From Megamonas sp. UBA1796 (GTDB lineage Bacteria > Bacillota > Negativicutes > Selenomonadales > Selenomonadaceae): 64,000 bases of DNA. Within the stretch, counting starts at the first letter, position 1; each line of letters begins with the position of its first letter. Under the pieces are notes generated by a model, which searched no databases, was not told where the DNA came from, and saw only the letters and a program-made list of their open reading frames with translations. Of the stretch, positions 1-7,908 are shown in pieces. The position numbers were made by a program, and so were the translations under genes. Location: NCBI GenBank assembly GCA_002319795.1, contig DCFU01000027.1:1-64000 (forward strand), in the 5' to 3' direction.

Positions 1-41
1 GGGGAGTTATTTCACAGCCCCTTTTACTTTTAGCCAATCAT

Positions 42-1385
42 TTACGCCTTACTGATTTCATCAAGCCGCAAGCCCTGGGTCTCGGGCCCAAATACAGCAA
101 CGACAAGTGCCACACCTACCATGACCCCTGTAAACATGAGAAAAATATCTCCAAACCCGCTTTGCTTGGCGAGCATAATACCAACAAGCGTCGGAGCAAG
201 GATGCCTCCAGTCCTGCCAACAGCTGCCGCCCAACCGGAACCTATCGCGCGAATGCGGGTAGGATAAAGTTCTGGCGTATAGCTGTAGACAACACCCCAG
301 GCCCCCAGATTGAAAAAGGACATGCCGCAGCCCCAGGCAAGCACTGTAGCCACACTGCCGCCCTGCCCGAAGAAATATGCGCAGACCGCACAGCTCACTA
401 GGAATCCCACGAGCGTAGGCTTACGGCCAAACCGCTCCACACAGTAGGCGGCCGCAATATAACCAGGGAGCTGTGCGAGTGTCATAAGCATGACATATTC
501 AAAACTCTTAATCTGCGTAAAACCATGCGTGACCATCAGCGACGGCAGCCAGGTAAATATGCCGTAATAAGAGTACACAATGCCGAACCAAAGACACCAA
601 AGCATCAGCGTACGCTTTATAAATTCCGGCTGTAAAAGCTCACGAAAGGATACTCTGCCGCAAGAAGCTTCCGTCACAAAATCCGAAGTTTGAGGCTCCG
701 CGGCAACAGCTGCTGCCGGGACAACGCCACAGTCTTTTTCGATACGGCATACAATGTCTTCTGCCTCCCGCAGCTTTCCTTTATTCAATAAATAACGTAC
801 AGATTCCGGTATCCAATGAAAAATATAAAATACATAAAGTGCCGGAAGTGCCCCCAGTATAAACGCCGCATGCCAGCCGAAACGCGGGATGACCATATAA
901 GCAATAAGCGCTGCCAACAGCCAGCCTACCCCCCAAAAACTTTCCAAAAGCACAATGAATCGACCGCGCACTGCAGGCGGGGCATATTCGGTGACAAGAG
1001 TCACCGCAACGGGCAGCTGCCCTCCAAGACCAAAGCCCACGAGAAACCGGAAAAACAGCAGCGAACTAAAACTCCAGGCAATGCTGCAAAGCCCCGTAGC
1101 GACAGAATATAATACTAACGTTGCCATGAACATGCGCTTTCTGCCAAAACGATCTGCCAGCTCGCCCGCCAGCACAGCTCCCACAGCCATGCCAACAAGT
1201 CCTATGCTGCCTATAAATCCCATCTCTTGTGTAGTAAGATCCCATGCCTTGGCAAGCGTCGGCAGCACAAAGGCAATAATGCCGGTATCCATGGCATCAA
1301 ACATCCAGCCCATTCCCGTAATGATGAGCAACTTATAATGAAAGCTGCCCACCGGTATTTTTTCCAAACGTCGAATCAGTTCCAT
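42..1385 (-). CDS. niaP: MFS transporter, niacin-transporter (NiaP)-like
   Basis: Major facilitator protein of 447 residues with about 12 membrane segments, expected in the inner membrane. The loop after TM2 carries the MFS motif GELADRFGRKR (about residues 74-84), the second half repeats it as VERFGRKP, and PESVRYLL resembles the sugar-porter central-loop motif. The opening (GWMFDAMDTGIIAFVLPTL) resembles the NiaP niacin/nicotinamide branch, which also sits near aromatic-acid transporters. Two copies of GACAGRTGTA lie upstream, one overlapping the promoter, and a niaR gene occurs at 58.4-58.9 kb, which supports a nicotinate role. The MFS family is certain; the substrate is inferred. A general organic-acid or aromatic-acid carrier remains possible. 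Confidence 0.8.
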   Translation of the reverse strand: MELIRRLEKIPVGSFHYKLLIITGMGWMFDAMDTGIIAFVLPTLAKAWDLTTQEMGFIGSIGLVGMAVGAVLAGELADRFGRKRMFMATLVLYSVATGLCSIAWSFSSLLFFRFLVGFGLGGQLPVAVTLVTEYAPPAVRGRFIVLLESFWGVGWLLAALIAYMVIPRFGWHAAFILGALPALYVFYIFHWIPESVRYLLNKGKLREAEDIVCRIEKDCGVVPAAAVAAEPQTSDFVTEASCGRVSFRELLQPEFIKRTLMLWCLWFGIVYSYYGIFTWLPSLMVTHGFTQIKSFEYVMLMTLAQLPGYIAAAYCVERFGRKPTLVGFLVSCAVCAYFFGQGGSVATVLAWGCGMSFFNLGAWGVVYSYTPELYPTRIRAIGSGWAAAVGRTGGILAPTLVGIMLAKQSGFGDIFLMFTGVMVGVALVVAVFGPETQGLRLDEISKA

Positions 1386-1391
1386 TGCATC

Positions 1392-1401
1392 TACACCTGT
1401 C
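1392..1401 (-). promoter_or_regulatory. Candidate NiaR operator, downstream copy
   Basis: The minus strand reads GACAGGTGTA between the promoter and the start codon. Its AGGTG also serves as the only visible ribosome-binding sequence of the niaP-like gene, so binding here could affect both transcription and translation initiation. Confidence 0.4.
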
Positions 1402-1426
1402 TTTACAGTAAATTTTGTTCTTTTTT

Positions 1427-1455
1427 ATTATATACATCTGTCAAGACAATTGCAA
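1427..1455 (-). promoter_or_regulatory. Promoter of the niaP-like gene
   Basis: On the minus strand a -35 box TTGCAA is followed by a 17-base spacer and a perfect -10 box TATAAT. The spacer next to the -10 box holds a GACAGATGTA element, so a bound repressor would cover the promoter. Confidence 0.6.
1433..1442 (-). promoter_or_regulatory. Candidate NiaR operator, upstream copy
   Basis: The minus strand reads GACAGATGTA, directly against the -10 box of the niaP-like gene. Near-identical elements occur at 1392-1401 and upstream of niaR at 58991-59000. Assignment to NiaR is inferred from this recurrence and from the nearby genes. Confidence 0.4.
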
Positions 1456-1489
1456 TGTTTTTATGTAAATGCTTTGAATAGAAATACGA

Positions 1490-3340
1490 TCAGTGCAAAT
1501 GAAATGGAACCGTAGCAACAATGATATGTTTCTTGGACAAAATAAGATTGGTCCGCAACAGCCAACCAGACTGGTTGTGCAGGAAACGCTGCCACCACTT
1601 TTTCGGTTCAAATTCCGGGATCAGCACCGTAACATAGTCTTCCGGATGCACGCTATGGACACGCTGGTTAATAAATTCCATAAGTGGATGACGGAGCAGC
1701 CTGTAAGGGGAATAAATCGTAACCAGCTCTACGTCAGGATTCCATTCCTCCCATTTTTGACGTACCTTGCGTCCGGTTTCCTCATCCGGACATATATTGA
1801 CCGCCACAACATTATCGCTGATGCTTTTAGCATACCGGATGGTTTCATACACAACCCGCGTAGGCGAAGATACCGGCACAATGACCTGGTGCCGGGCCCG
1901 TACCGACAAAATAACATCGCGTGGGCGACAAGGGCCCAGAGGCATCTGCAGCTGCTTCGCCACATCATCATAATGGCTGCGGATAGCCTTGAAAACAAAA
2001 ATCATCGCCGGAATGAAAATGATAATGGCCCAGGCTCCATAAATAAATTTTGTTATAGTAATAATGGTTACTACAACGCCTGTAGTCAACGCACCAAGCC
2101 CATTCAAAAGAGCCCTGATGTGCCAGCTGCGCCCACGTTCCCTGTACCAATGCACCACCATACTTGCCTGCGCAATCGTAAAGGAAATGAAAACACCAAT
2201 CGCATACAATGAAATAAGGTGCTCGATATTACCGTCAAAAATAATCAGCAGCACGGCCGCCGCAAGCGTAAGCAGAATTATTCCATTAGAATAGGTAAGC
2301 CGCTCGCCTCGTGTTGCCAGGTAACGCGGCATATAACCATCCTGCGCGATAATCGACATAAGCACCGGCAGTCCGTTGTAAGCAGTATTTGCCGCAAGAT
2401 ACAACACCAGCATAGTCGTAATTTGTATATAATAGAACACAGCACCCCGGCCAAATACATTTTCCACAAGCTGTGCCAATGCAGTATTACCTGACGCCGG
2501 CATGATATGATAGTGGATAATCAAAAACGATATGCCCAGGAACATGAATCCCAAAAGCCCTGCCATCCAATAGGTCGTGGCTACTGCATTGCGTGCTGAG
2601 GGAGCCTTGAACATCGGGACACTGCCCGCGATGGCTTCCACACCTGTCATGGAACTGCAGCCATTGGCAAAAGCGCGCAAAACGAGGAAAAGCACCGCCC
2701 AGTCCAAGGGCTGCTTCTGCGCAGAAACGGTTGGTATCATTTCCTGCGTGAAAAAAAACGCATCATATACACCCACAATAACAAGACATATGATGCCGAA
2801 CAAAAACGCATAGGTTGGCAATACGAAAAAATCCGCAGATTCACTCACGCCACGCATATTGATAAGCATAAGTACCACAAGCAGTACAAATATATCAATA
2901 GAAACCTCATGCCCGTATAAAACCGGAAATGCGGAAACAATCGCGTCCGTGCCCGCTGATACACTTACCGCAGCCGTCAGCACATAATCTGCAAATATTG
3001 CACCTGCCACCACCAGCGAAGGCATTACGCCGAGGTTCTTCTTGGCTACTGCATAGGCACCTCCACCTTCCGGATTCGCCCGGGCTACCTGCACATAAGA
3101 CAATGTAACCATGCCAAGCAAGATAAAGATTGCCAGTGCGACCGGCACCATATAGCCGTAAAGGAGCATGCCGGAAGCGCCCACAAGAGTCAGCATTATC
3201 TGCTCCGGCCCATAAGCCACAGAAGACAACGCGTCGGATGAAAATATTGACAAAGCCTTCCACTTGGGTAATTGTTCGCGCTCCAGCTCATCATTATGCA
3301 AAGGCTTGCCGATAAGAAGACGCCGTATATGAAACTGCAT
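1490..3340 (-). CDS. kimA: KimA-type potassium importer (APC superfamily)
   Basis: Protein of 616 residues with about 12 membrane segments and a C-terminal cytoplasmic domain of roughly 170 residues. The N-terminal pattern (RRLLIGKPL, then LSIFSSDALSSVAYGPEQI, then NPEGGGAYAVAKKNLG) matches Bacillus subtilis YdaO/KimA, a high-affinity K+/H+ symporter inhibited by c-di-AMP. The ATG at 3340 is preferred because AAGGTGG lies 8 bases upstream; a GTG at 3352 would lack one. The gene is single and has its own c-di-AMP riboswitch leader, which fits potassium uptake well. A generic amino-acid permease is the alternative, but the riboswitch argues against it. Confidence 0.88.
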   Translation of the reverse strand: MQFHIRRLLIGKPLHNDELEREQLPKWKALSIFSSDALSSVAYGPEQIMLTLVGASGMLLYGYMVPVALAIFILLGMVTLSYVQVARANPEGGGAYAVAKKNLGVMPSLVVAGAIFADYVLTAAVSVSAGTDAIVSAFPVLYGHEVSIDIFVLLVVLMLINMRGVSESADFFVLPTYAFLFGIICLVIVGVYDAFFFTQEMIPTVSAQKQPLDWAVLFLVLRAFANGCSSMTGVEAIAGSVPMFKAPSARNAVATTYWMAGLLGFMFLGISFLIIHYHIMPASGNTALAQLVENVFGRGAVFYYIQITTMLVLYLAANTAYNGLPVLMSIIAQDGYMPRYLATRGERLTYSNGIILLTLAAAVLLIIFDGNIEHLISLYAIGVFISFTIAQASMVVHWYRERGRSWHIRALLNGLGALTTGVVVTIITITKFIYGAWAIIIFIPAMIFVFKAIRSHYDDVAKQLQMPLGPCRPRDVILSVRARHQVIVPVSSPTRVVYETIRYAKSISDNVVAVNICPDEETGRKVRQKWEEWNPDVELVTIYSPYRLLRHPLMEFINQRVHSVHPEDYVTVLIPEFEPKKWWQRFLHNQSGWLLRTNLILSKKHIIVATVPFHLH

Positions 3341-3402
3341 ATTTAAAACCACCTTTTAAAATACAATAGACAAAACCTATTTTCAGGCACAAAAAAAGAC
3401 CG

Positions 3403-3537
3403 TGAGGTGATCTGCTCCCCCTTATTTTAGCCGACGAAGTTAGCTGACGGGTAGAATGTCAAGAGTAAACATTCCTTTTGACGAATCAAAATTAACCCCA
3501 TGAAATTGGTTCCTCCGCTTCATACGAATTAAGCCTA
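3403..3537 (-). ncRNA. c-di-AMP riboswitch (ydaO-yuaA)
   Basis: The leader of kimA carries the hallmark ydaO blocks in order on the minus strand: GGCTTAATTCG, then AAGCGGAGGAACCAA, then TGGGGTTAAT, then CCGTCAGCTAACTTCGTCGGCT. These correspond to GCUUAAU, GCGGGGGACCCAA, GGGGUGAAUC and CGACAGCUAACCUCGUAAGCG in the B. subtilis example. A T7 run (3391-3397 on the opposite strand as A7) follows, but I could not draw a convincing terminator stem. High c-di-AMP should switch kimA off. Confidence 0.88.
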
Positions 3538-3757
3538 TGTATTTTATAAAATTTTTATCTGGACAATCTTAAATTATATACTTTTCCAGTAATAAATAAA
3601 CTGCTGTTTTCCTTCATTTTTGTACTATATTAGTATGAATTCCCGTCTTTATAATAATTTTATATATACACACATAAATTTTCATCCATTTTCCCGCGCA
3701 TACCATCTTTTTCGACTTTTAAAACCAAATTCATATCAATAGCAACCTGCAATCCGG

Positions 3758-3793
3758 AAAAAATCGCTGCCGGCCAACAACCAGCAGCGATTT
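3758..3793 (-). terminator. Terminator after the znuB-like gene
   Basis: A 12-13 bp stem (AAATCGCTGCTGG paired with CCGGCAGCGATTT) is followed by a T run on the minus strand, immediately after the stop codon of the metal permease. It ends the zur-znuCB unit. Confidence 0.85.
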
Positions 3794-3794
3794 C

Positions 3795-4640
3795 TCAACG
3801 CACACAATAAGATTTTACCAATAAAGTCATAAAGAAAATAACTGCCGATAGTACCACAATCGTCGCACCCGCCGCCATATTGAAATAATAGGACAATATG
3901 AGTCCGATAAAACCGGAAAACATCGCTGTACACACAGATGCCAGATGATAGTGCTTGACATCATTGGTGATATTGCGCGCAGCCGCAGCCGGCAGGACGA
4001 GCAATGAATTGATAATAAGCAGGCCCACCCACTGGATACTCACAGCTACGATTACCGCCAGGGCCGCCGCGAAACAGCTCTCAATCCATAACACAGGTAT
4101 CCCTCGGCTGCGTGCAAACGAGGCGTTGATGGACAATACCAGCAGCCGATTAAAAATAACCGCCCAAAGCACAAGCACACCTATAAAGACGCCGCAAAGG
4201 GCAATGATATCCTCCGGCGTAATACTCAGCAGATCACCAATCATATACGCTGCAAATTTATTGAAGCCGCCCCCATAGGACATGATCATAAGGCCAACCG
4301 CTATAGCTGTCGACGAGAACACGCCGATAATCGTATCCGTAGAAGCACTGCTCTTGCTTTTGATATACGTAATCACCAGGGAAAACAGCACGGAAAAAAT
4401 CACCAGCGACAAAAGCGGTGATACAGAACCTAAAAGAACGCCGATGGCAATTCCCGTAAAAGCTCCATGTCCCAGGGAATCGGAAAAAAACGCCATGCGA
4501 TTCGAAACGACCATCGTGCTTAAAAGGCCAAAAAGCGGTGTCACCAGCAGTACAGCCAAAAAAGCATTTTTCATGAAAACATGGTCCATCCACTCAAACG
4601 GCAACAGTATGCTCAAAACAGTATAAACGGATTCCATCAT
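3795..4640 (-). CDS. znuB: Metal ABC transporter permease (ZnuB/MntB family)
   Basis: Integral membrane protein of 281 residues from the ABC-3 family, which moves Zn2+ or Mn2+ through the inner membrane. It has about 8 hydrophobic segments and the family hallmark SDSLGHGAFTGIAIG (about residues 54-68), followed by the conserved glycine-rich permease region. Its ATG overlaps the stop of the ATPase gene by four bases (ATGA arrangement), indicating translational coupling. No periplasmic metal-binding ZnuA gene is adjacent, so the binding protein must lie elsewhere. Zinc is favoured because a Zur-like regulator heads the cluster; manganese cannot be excluded. Confidence 0.85.
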   Translation of the reverse strand: MMESVYTVLSILLPFEWMDHVFMKNAFLAVLLVTPLFGLLSTMVVSNRMAFFSDSLGHGAFTGIAIGVLLGSVSPLLSLVIFSVLFSLVITYIKSKSSASTDTIIGVFSSTAIAVGLMIMSYGGGFNKFAAYMIGDLLSITPEDIIALCGVFIGVLVLWAVIFNRLLVLSINASFARSRGIPVLWIESCFAAALAVIVAVSIQWVGLLIINSLLVLPAAAARNITNDVKHYHLASVCTAMFSGFIGLILSYYFNMAAGATIVVLSAVIFFMTLLVKSYCVR

Positions 4641-5431
4641 GCCTTCACCCCGCTTTCTGTTGAAACGCCCGCCAGCATGCCAAAAATTTCTCTGGTGCGT
4701 TCATCCGAGAAAACCTCCTGTGGTGTACCGCTCACTATTACTTTTTTATTTAATAATACAACCTTGTCTGCATGCCTGGCGACAAGATTCAGATCGTGCG
4801 AAATCAGTATGATTGCCATATCTTCCTTTGCTCGCAAATCCGCAACGATTTCATAAAAAAGTTCTAATCCATTTTGATCCACACCGGATACCGGTTCATC
4901 AAGCAGCAGTAAATCCGGGATTGGATCCAAAGCCAGCGCCAATAGCACACGTTGCAGCTCACCGCCGGACAAAGCTCCCAGGCGGCGGTCAATAAGATGT
5001 TCAGACTTTACGCGCGTCAGATTTTTCAACACGCGCGAACGCATATTTTTCGAGGAGCAGAGCCATACCGGTCTGGTGGACAGACACGCCATAAAGATAT
5101 CCATAACGCTCGTGGGTGAGCTCACATCAAATCGCAAATACTGCGGCACGTATCCCAAAATAGGATGGCCTGTATGCTTTCCCTTCGCATCAACATAGTG
5201 CAGGGTGCCCGTATGGCTTACTTCACCAAGAATGGCACGTAGCAGCGTACTCTTTCCGGCACCATTCGGACCTATAATTGCTGTGAGCTGTCCGCAGTGG
5301 ATATGCAGGTTCACATGAGAAAAGATATCCGTCCGTCCGATCTTCACGGAAAAATCCTCGATTTTCGTACAGCAGAGACCGGCACAGTCCTCAGCAGAGG
5401 CTGCACGATGATGCAATATTTTCTTAAACAA
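4637..5431 (-). CDS. znuC: Metal ABC transporter ATPase (ZnuC-like)
   Basis: ATP-binding subunit of 264 residues. Walker A (GPNGAGKS, about residue 54), the Q-loop, the signature LSGGELQR, Walker B (DLLLLDEPVSG) and the switch histidine (LISHDL) are all present. It powers the adjacent ABC-3 permease for Zn2+/Mn2+ import. The gene starts 15 bases downstream of the Fur-family regulator stop, so regulator, ATPase and permease form one operon. The roughly 20 N-terminal residues before the nucleotide-binding fold carry a cysteine pair (CAGLCC) not usual for the family. Confidence 0.85.
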   Translation of the reverse strand: MFKKILHHRAASAEDCAGLCCTKIEDFSVKIGRTDIFSHVNLHIHCGQLTAIIGPNGAGKSTLLRAILGEVSHTGTLHYVDAKGKHTGHPILGYVPQYLRFDVSSPTSVMDIFMACLSTRPVWLCSSKNMRSRVLKNLTRVKSEHLIDRRLGALSGGELQRVLLALALDPIPDLLLLDEPVSGVDQNGLELFYEIVADLRAKEDMAIILISHDLNLVARHADKVVLLNKKVIVSGTPQEVFSDERTREIFGMLAGVSTESGVKA

Positions 5432-5446
5432 GAAGAACCAACCTTT

Positions 5447-5908
5447 CTATTTCTTCAATAACCGGGAGCGGCAGGAGGCACAAAGTCCGTAAACCTCAAA
5501 CACATGTCCCGTTACAAAGAAACCACGCTTATCCGCTTCCTTCTCATATAGCTTGTTCATAGGACAAATATTAATACATTCTGTTTTGCCACATTCTGTA
5601 CATACAAGATGATGGTGATGATGGCCTGGCGCAACGACTTCAAAGGCATTGCCCGACGGACGATGCACCTCATGCACGATTCCCAACTCTGCAAGCAGCG
5701 TGAGATTGCGATAAATCGTATCAAGCGAGACGTCTGGCTGTGTCCTGCGTACAACCTCCAAAAGCTGCTGTACCGTGGCAAACCGTCCGCAGCTTCCAAA
5801 AGCCGCCAACACCGCCCGGCGCTGCGGCGTAATCTTATATCCCTGTTTACGGAGTATCGCCAGACACTTGTCCAGCGTGTCATTTTCCTGCTCCGTACTT
5901 TTCTCCAT
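5447..5908 (-). CDS. zur: Fur-family metalloregulator, Zur-like
   Basis: Transcription factor of 153 residues. The N-terminal winged helix includes ATVQQLLEVV...VSLDTIYRNLTLL (DNA-recognition helix). The C-terminal dimerisation and metal domain contains a run of five histidines (about residues 96-100), and two CxxC pairs (CTEC and CASC) that form the structural Zn(Cys)4 site of Fur proteins. Position as the first gene of a znuCB operon makes Zur (zinc-responsive repression) the best assignment. PerR or Mur would be the alternatives. It probably represses its own operon. Confidence 0.78.
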   Translation of the reverse strand: MEKSTEQENDTLDKCLAILRKQGYKITPQRRAVLAAFGSCGRFATVQQLLEVVRRTQPDVSLDTIYRNLTLLAELGIVHEVHRPSGNAFEVVAPGHHHHHLVCTECGKTECINICPMNKLYEKEADKRGFFVTGHVFEVYGLCASCRSRLLKK

Positions 5909-5941
5909 GACCGCACCTTCCTAAATAGTAATTTTCTTAAT

Positions 5942-5954
5942 TAATATCATATTA
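5942..5954 (-). promoter_or_regulatory. Candidate operator of the zur-znuCB operon
   Basis: A perfect 13-base palindrome (TAATAT-G-ATATTA) lies 34 bases upstream of the zur-like start codon in a very AT-rich stretch. Fur-family repressors bind such inverted repeats in their own promoters. The match to any published Zur box is only partial, so this is a candidate. Confidence 0.3.
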
Positions 5955-6001
5955 CCATATTTGCGGCTAAAATACCAGTTTCTGCTACAGCGAAATAGGT
6001 C

Positions 6002-6742
6002 TTATTTACTCAGCCGCAAAAACACCCGACTGCTAAAGAAAAAGCAAAGCAGGCTATAAAATACCAGCACCAAAACCGAACTCAGCGCAATATCTGCACC
6101 GCTGCTGATGCCGCGCAGCAGATAACTGGTATGTGTTAACGGCAAAAGCTCGATAAACCAGCGTACGGCATCCGGCAAGGTGCCCGTAGAAAAAAACGTG
6201 CCGCACAAAAAGGACATAGGCAGCAAAATATAGGTATTGACCTGCCCCATTTCTTCAAATGACGCGATGGTCATGGCAGCAAAAAAACCAATTTCAGCAA
6301 AAATAACACAGTTCAGTATCAGCACCAGTAAAAAAAGCGGTGTTATGATAAAATGCGCCCCAAAAAGCCAGGCAAGCACTACAATAATCGATGAAGATAT
6401 AAGTCCTCGCAAGACAGCTGCCAGTACCTTGCCAATGACCACAGAATATGGACAGATAGGCGCTACAAGATATTCCTCGAGGCTCTTATGATAGATACGT
6501 TCTGCATGTACAGGCGTCACGCTGTTGAAGCTGATATTCATGGAATTCAGCGCCAGTATGCCCGGTACAAGAAAATCAATATAGGAACCTCCTATAACCT
6601 GTATGCTGCGTCCCAGCCCCCAGCCGAATGCCACAAGATAAAGCATCGGAGCTACCATCCGGCTTAATATGAAGCGGGGCATACGACGCTTCAGTACAAG
6701 CCAGTCACGCCAGAATACCGTCCAGATATCATACAGCATCAA
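6002..6742 (-). CDS. ABC-2 type exporter permease
   Basis: Membrane protein of 246 residues with six hydrophobic segments, matching the ABC-2 (NodJ/DrrB) permease family. The motif region around FFSTGTLPDAVRWFIELLPLTH (cytoplasm-facing end of TM5) is typical of the family, which exports drugs, polysaccharides or lipids. Its start overlaps the stop of the ATPase by four bases, so the two are translated together. No substrate-specific gene is adjacent; only export can be stated. Confidence 0.8.
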   Translation of the reverse strand: MMLYDIWTVFWRDWLVLKRRMPRFILSRMVAPMLYLVAFGWGLGRSIQVIGGSYIDFLVPGILALNSMNISFNSVTPVHAERIYHKSLEEYLVAPICPYSVVIGKVLAAVLRGLISSSIIVVLAWLFGAHFIITPLFLLVLILNCVIFAEIGFFAAMTIASFEEMGQVNTYILLPMSFLCGTFFSTGTLPDAVRWFIELLPLTHTSYLLRGISSGADIALSSVLVLVFYSLLCFFFSSRVFLRLSK

Positions 6743-7605
6743 AGTCCCTCCCTTCGTCCTGTGAGCTCAATAAATACATCCTCAAGATTTGAACGCCGTA
6801 TAGAAGCACTGCCGCCAAGCTCTGCCATAAAGTCTGCTGCCTCACGGCGCGTATCAAAAAAACGGTATTCACGGGCATCCACAGCGTCCCATTCGACCGT
6901 GTAACGCCCCATCTGTTCACAAAAAGCCTGCGGCGTATCAAGTCCGATCAGCCTGCCTTTATTAAGTATGGCAACGCGTTCACAGAGAGTCTCCGCTTCC
7001 TCGATATAGTGCGTGGTCAAAAGTACGGTGACCTGTTCCCGTGCAAGTTGCCGGATAAGCTCCCAGATACGGCGGCGCACCTGCGGATCAAGCGCGACCG
7101 TCGGCTCATCGAGAAAAAGGATTCGTGGATGGTGGATAAGCGCACGTGCAATGAGCAGGCGGCGCTTCATCCCGCCCGACAGTTCTCGCACATTGGCATT
7201 TACCAAATCCGCGAGCTCCACATATGCAAGCAGCTCTTCGATACGTCTATGCCGCTCAACACGCCCCATATGATGCAAACGCGCATGCAGCTCAAGATTC
7301 TCTCCTACTGTGAGATCCTGATCAAAATTAATGTGCTGCGGAACTACGCCTATAAGCTGCTTCATCTCCTGCTCATGCCCCCGGATTGGCGTATTATCAT
7401 AGAAAATTTCTCCGGAGGTTGGTTCCGTAAGCATCGTAAGCATACGAATCGTGGTAGTCTTACCTGCACCGTTCGGTCCCAGAAGCCCAAACACCTCACC
7501 CTGCCTGATATCGAGTGTCAGACCATCTACCGCAGTCCTCCATACTATTTTATTATTTTTATTCCGGTATTGGAATTTTTTTACCAGCGACTCAACACGA
7601 ATCAC
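6739..7605 (-). CDS. ABC-2 exporter ATPase (NodI/DrrA type)
   Basis: ATPase of 288 residues: Walker A GPNGAGKT, Q-loop VVPQ, signature LSGGMKRR, Walker B ILFLDEPTVALDP and switch TTHYIEEAE are in order. The C-terminal extension of about 70 residues is characteristic of drug and nod-factor exporters (NodI, DrrA). The start is a GTG with GAGGTG just upstream. It pairs with the permease directly downstream to form a two-gene exporter. The substrate is unknown; multidrug or antibiotic export is the common annotation. Confidence 0.8.
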   Translation of the reverse strand: MIRVESLVKKFQYRNKNNKIVWRTAVDGLTLDIRQGEVFGLLGPNGAGKTTTIRMLTMLTEPTSGEIFYDNTPIRGHEQEMKQLIGVVPQHINFDQDLTVGENLELHARLHHMGRVERHRRIEELLAYVELADLVNANVRELSGGMKRRLLIARALIHHPRILFLDEPTVALDPQVRRRIWELIRQLAREQVTVLLTTHYIEEAETLCERVAILNKGRLIGLDTPQAFCEQMGRYTVEWDAVDAREYRFFDTRREAADFMAELGGSASIRRSNLEDVFIELTGRREGL

Positions 7606-7702
7606 CGAATCACCTCATTTTGCCTGTTTCTTCCTGGCGCTGTGCGCGTGGATTTATCATCCGCTTCAACGCTTTCTATTGTCTCATATTTTTATGAAAT
7701 AG

Positions 7703-7726
7703 AAAAGGCATCGCCCAAGCGATGCC
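7703..7726 (-). terminator. Terminator of the cobalamin uptake operon
   Basis: The minus strand shows GGCATCGC-TTGG-GCGATGCC (8 bp stem, 4-base loop) followed by TTTTCTATTT. It lies about 180 bases beyond the cbiR-like gene and is the first strong terminator after it. Confidence 0.8.
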
Positions 7727-7755
7727 GGAAAACATCTAAAACCTATGTGTAAAGC

Positions 7756-7869
7756 TCAGCCTATAATGAATTGGTAAAGCATCGTACGGAATCGCCGTTC
7801 ATCATCACAGTGTTCCGTTTCCATTGCCGCGATATTGCTTTCGTTTATTACGCCGCCCATGTTTGACAT
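7756..7869 (-). CDS. Possible 37-residue small protein
   Basis: An ATG-initiated frame of 37 codons sits between the cbiR-like gene and the operon terminator, with its stop about 30 bases before the terminator stem. The product is charged and has no recognisable domain (begins MSNMGGVINESN). No ribosome-binding site lies at proper distance; an AAGGATGG occurs too far upstream. It could be real, a remnant, or chance. Confidence 0.2.
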   Translation of the reverse strand: MSNMGGVINESNIAAMETEHCDDERRFRTMLYQFIIG

Positions 7870-7908
7870 TTTGCACAAATCACAAACAGTTCCATCCTTG
7901 CTGCCTCT

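Noticed and set aside
1..41. Possible downstream gene or terminator after the niaP-like gene at the window edge
   Set aside because: Only 41 bases are visible and no hairpin or coding signal can be judged.
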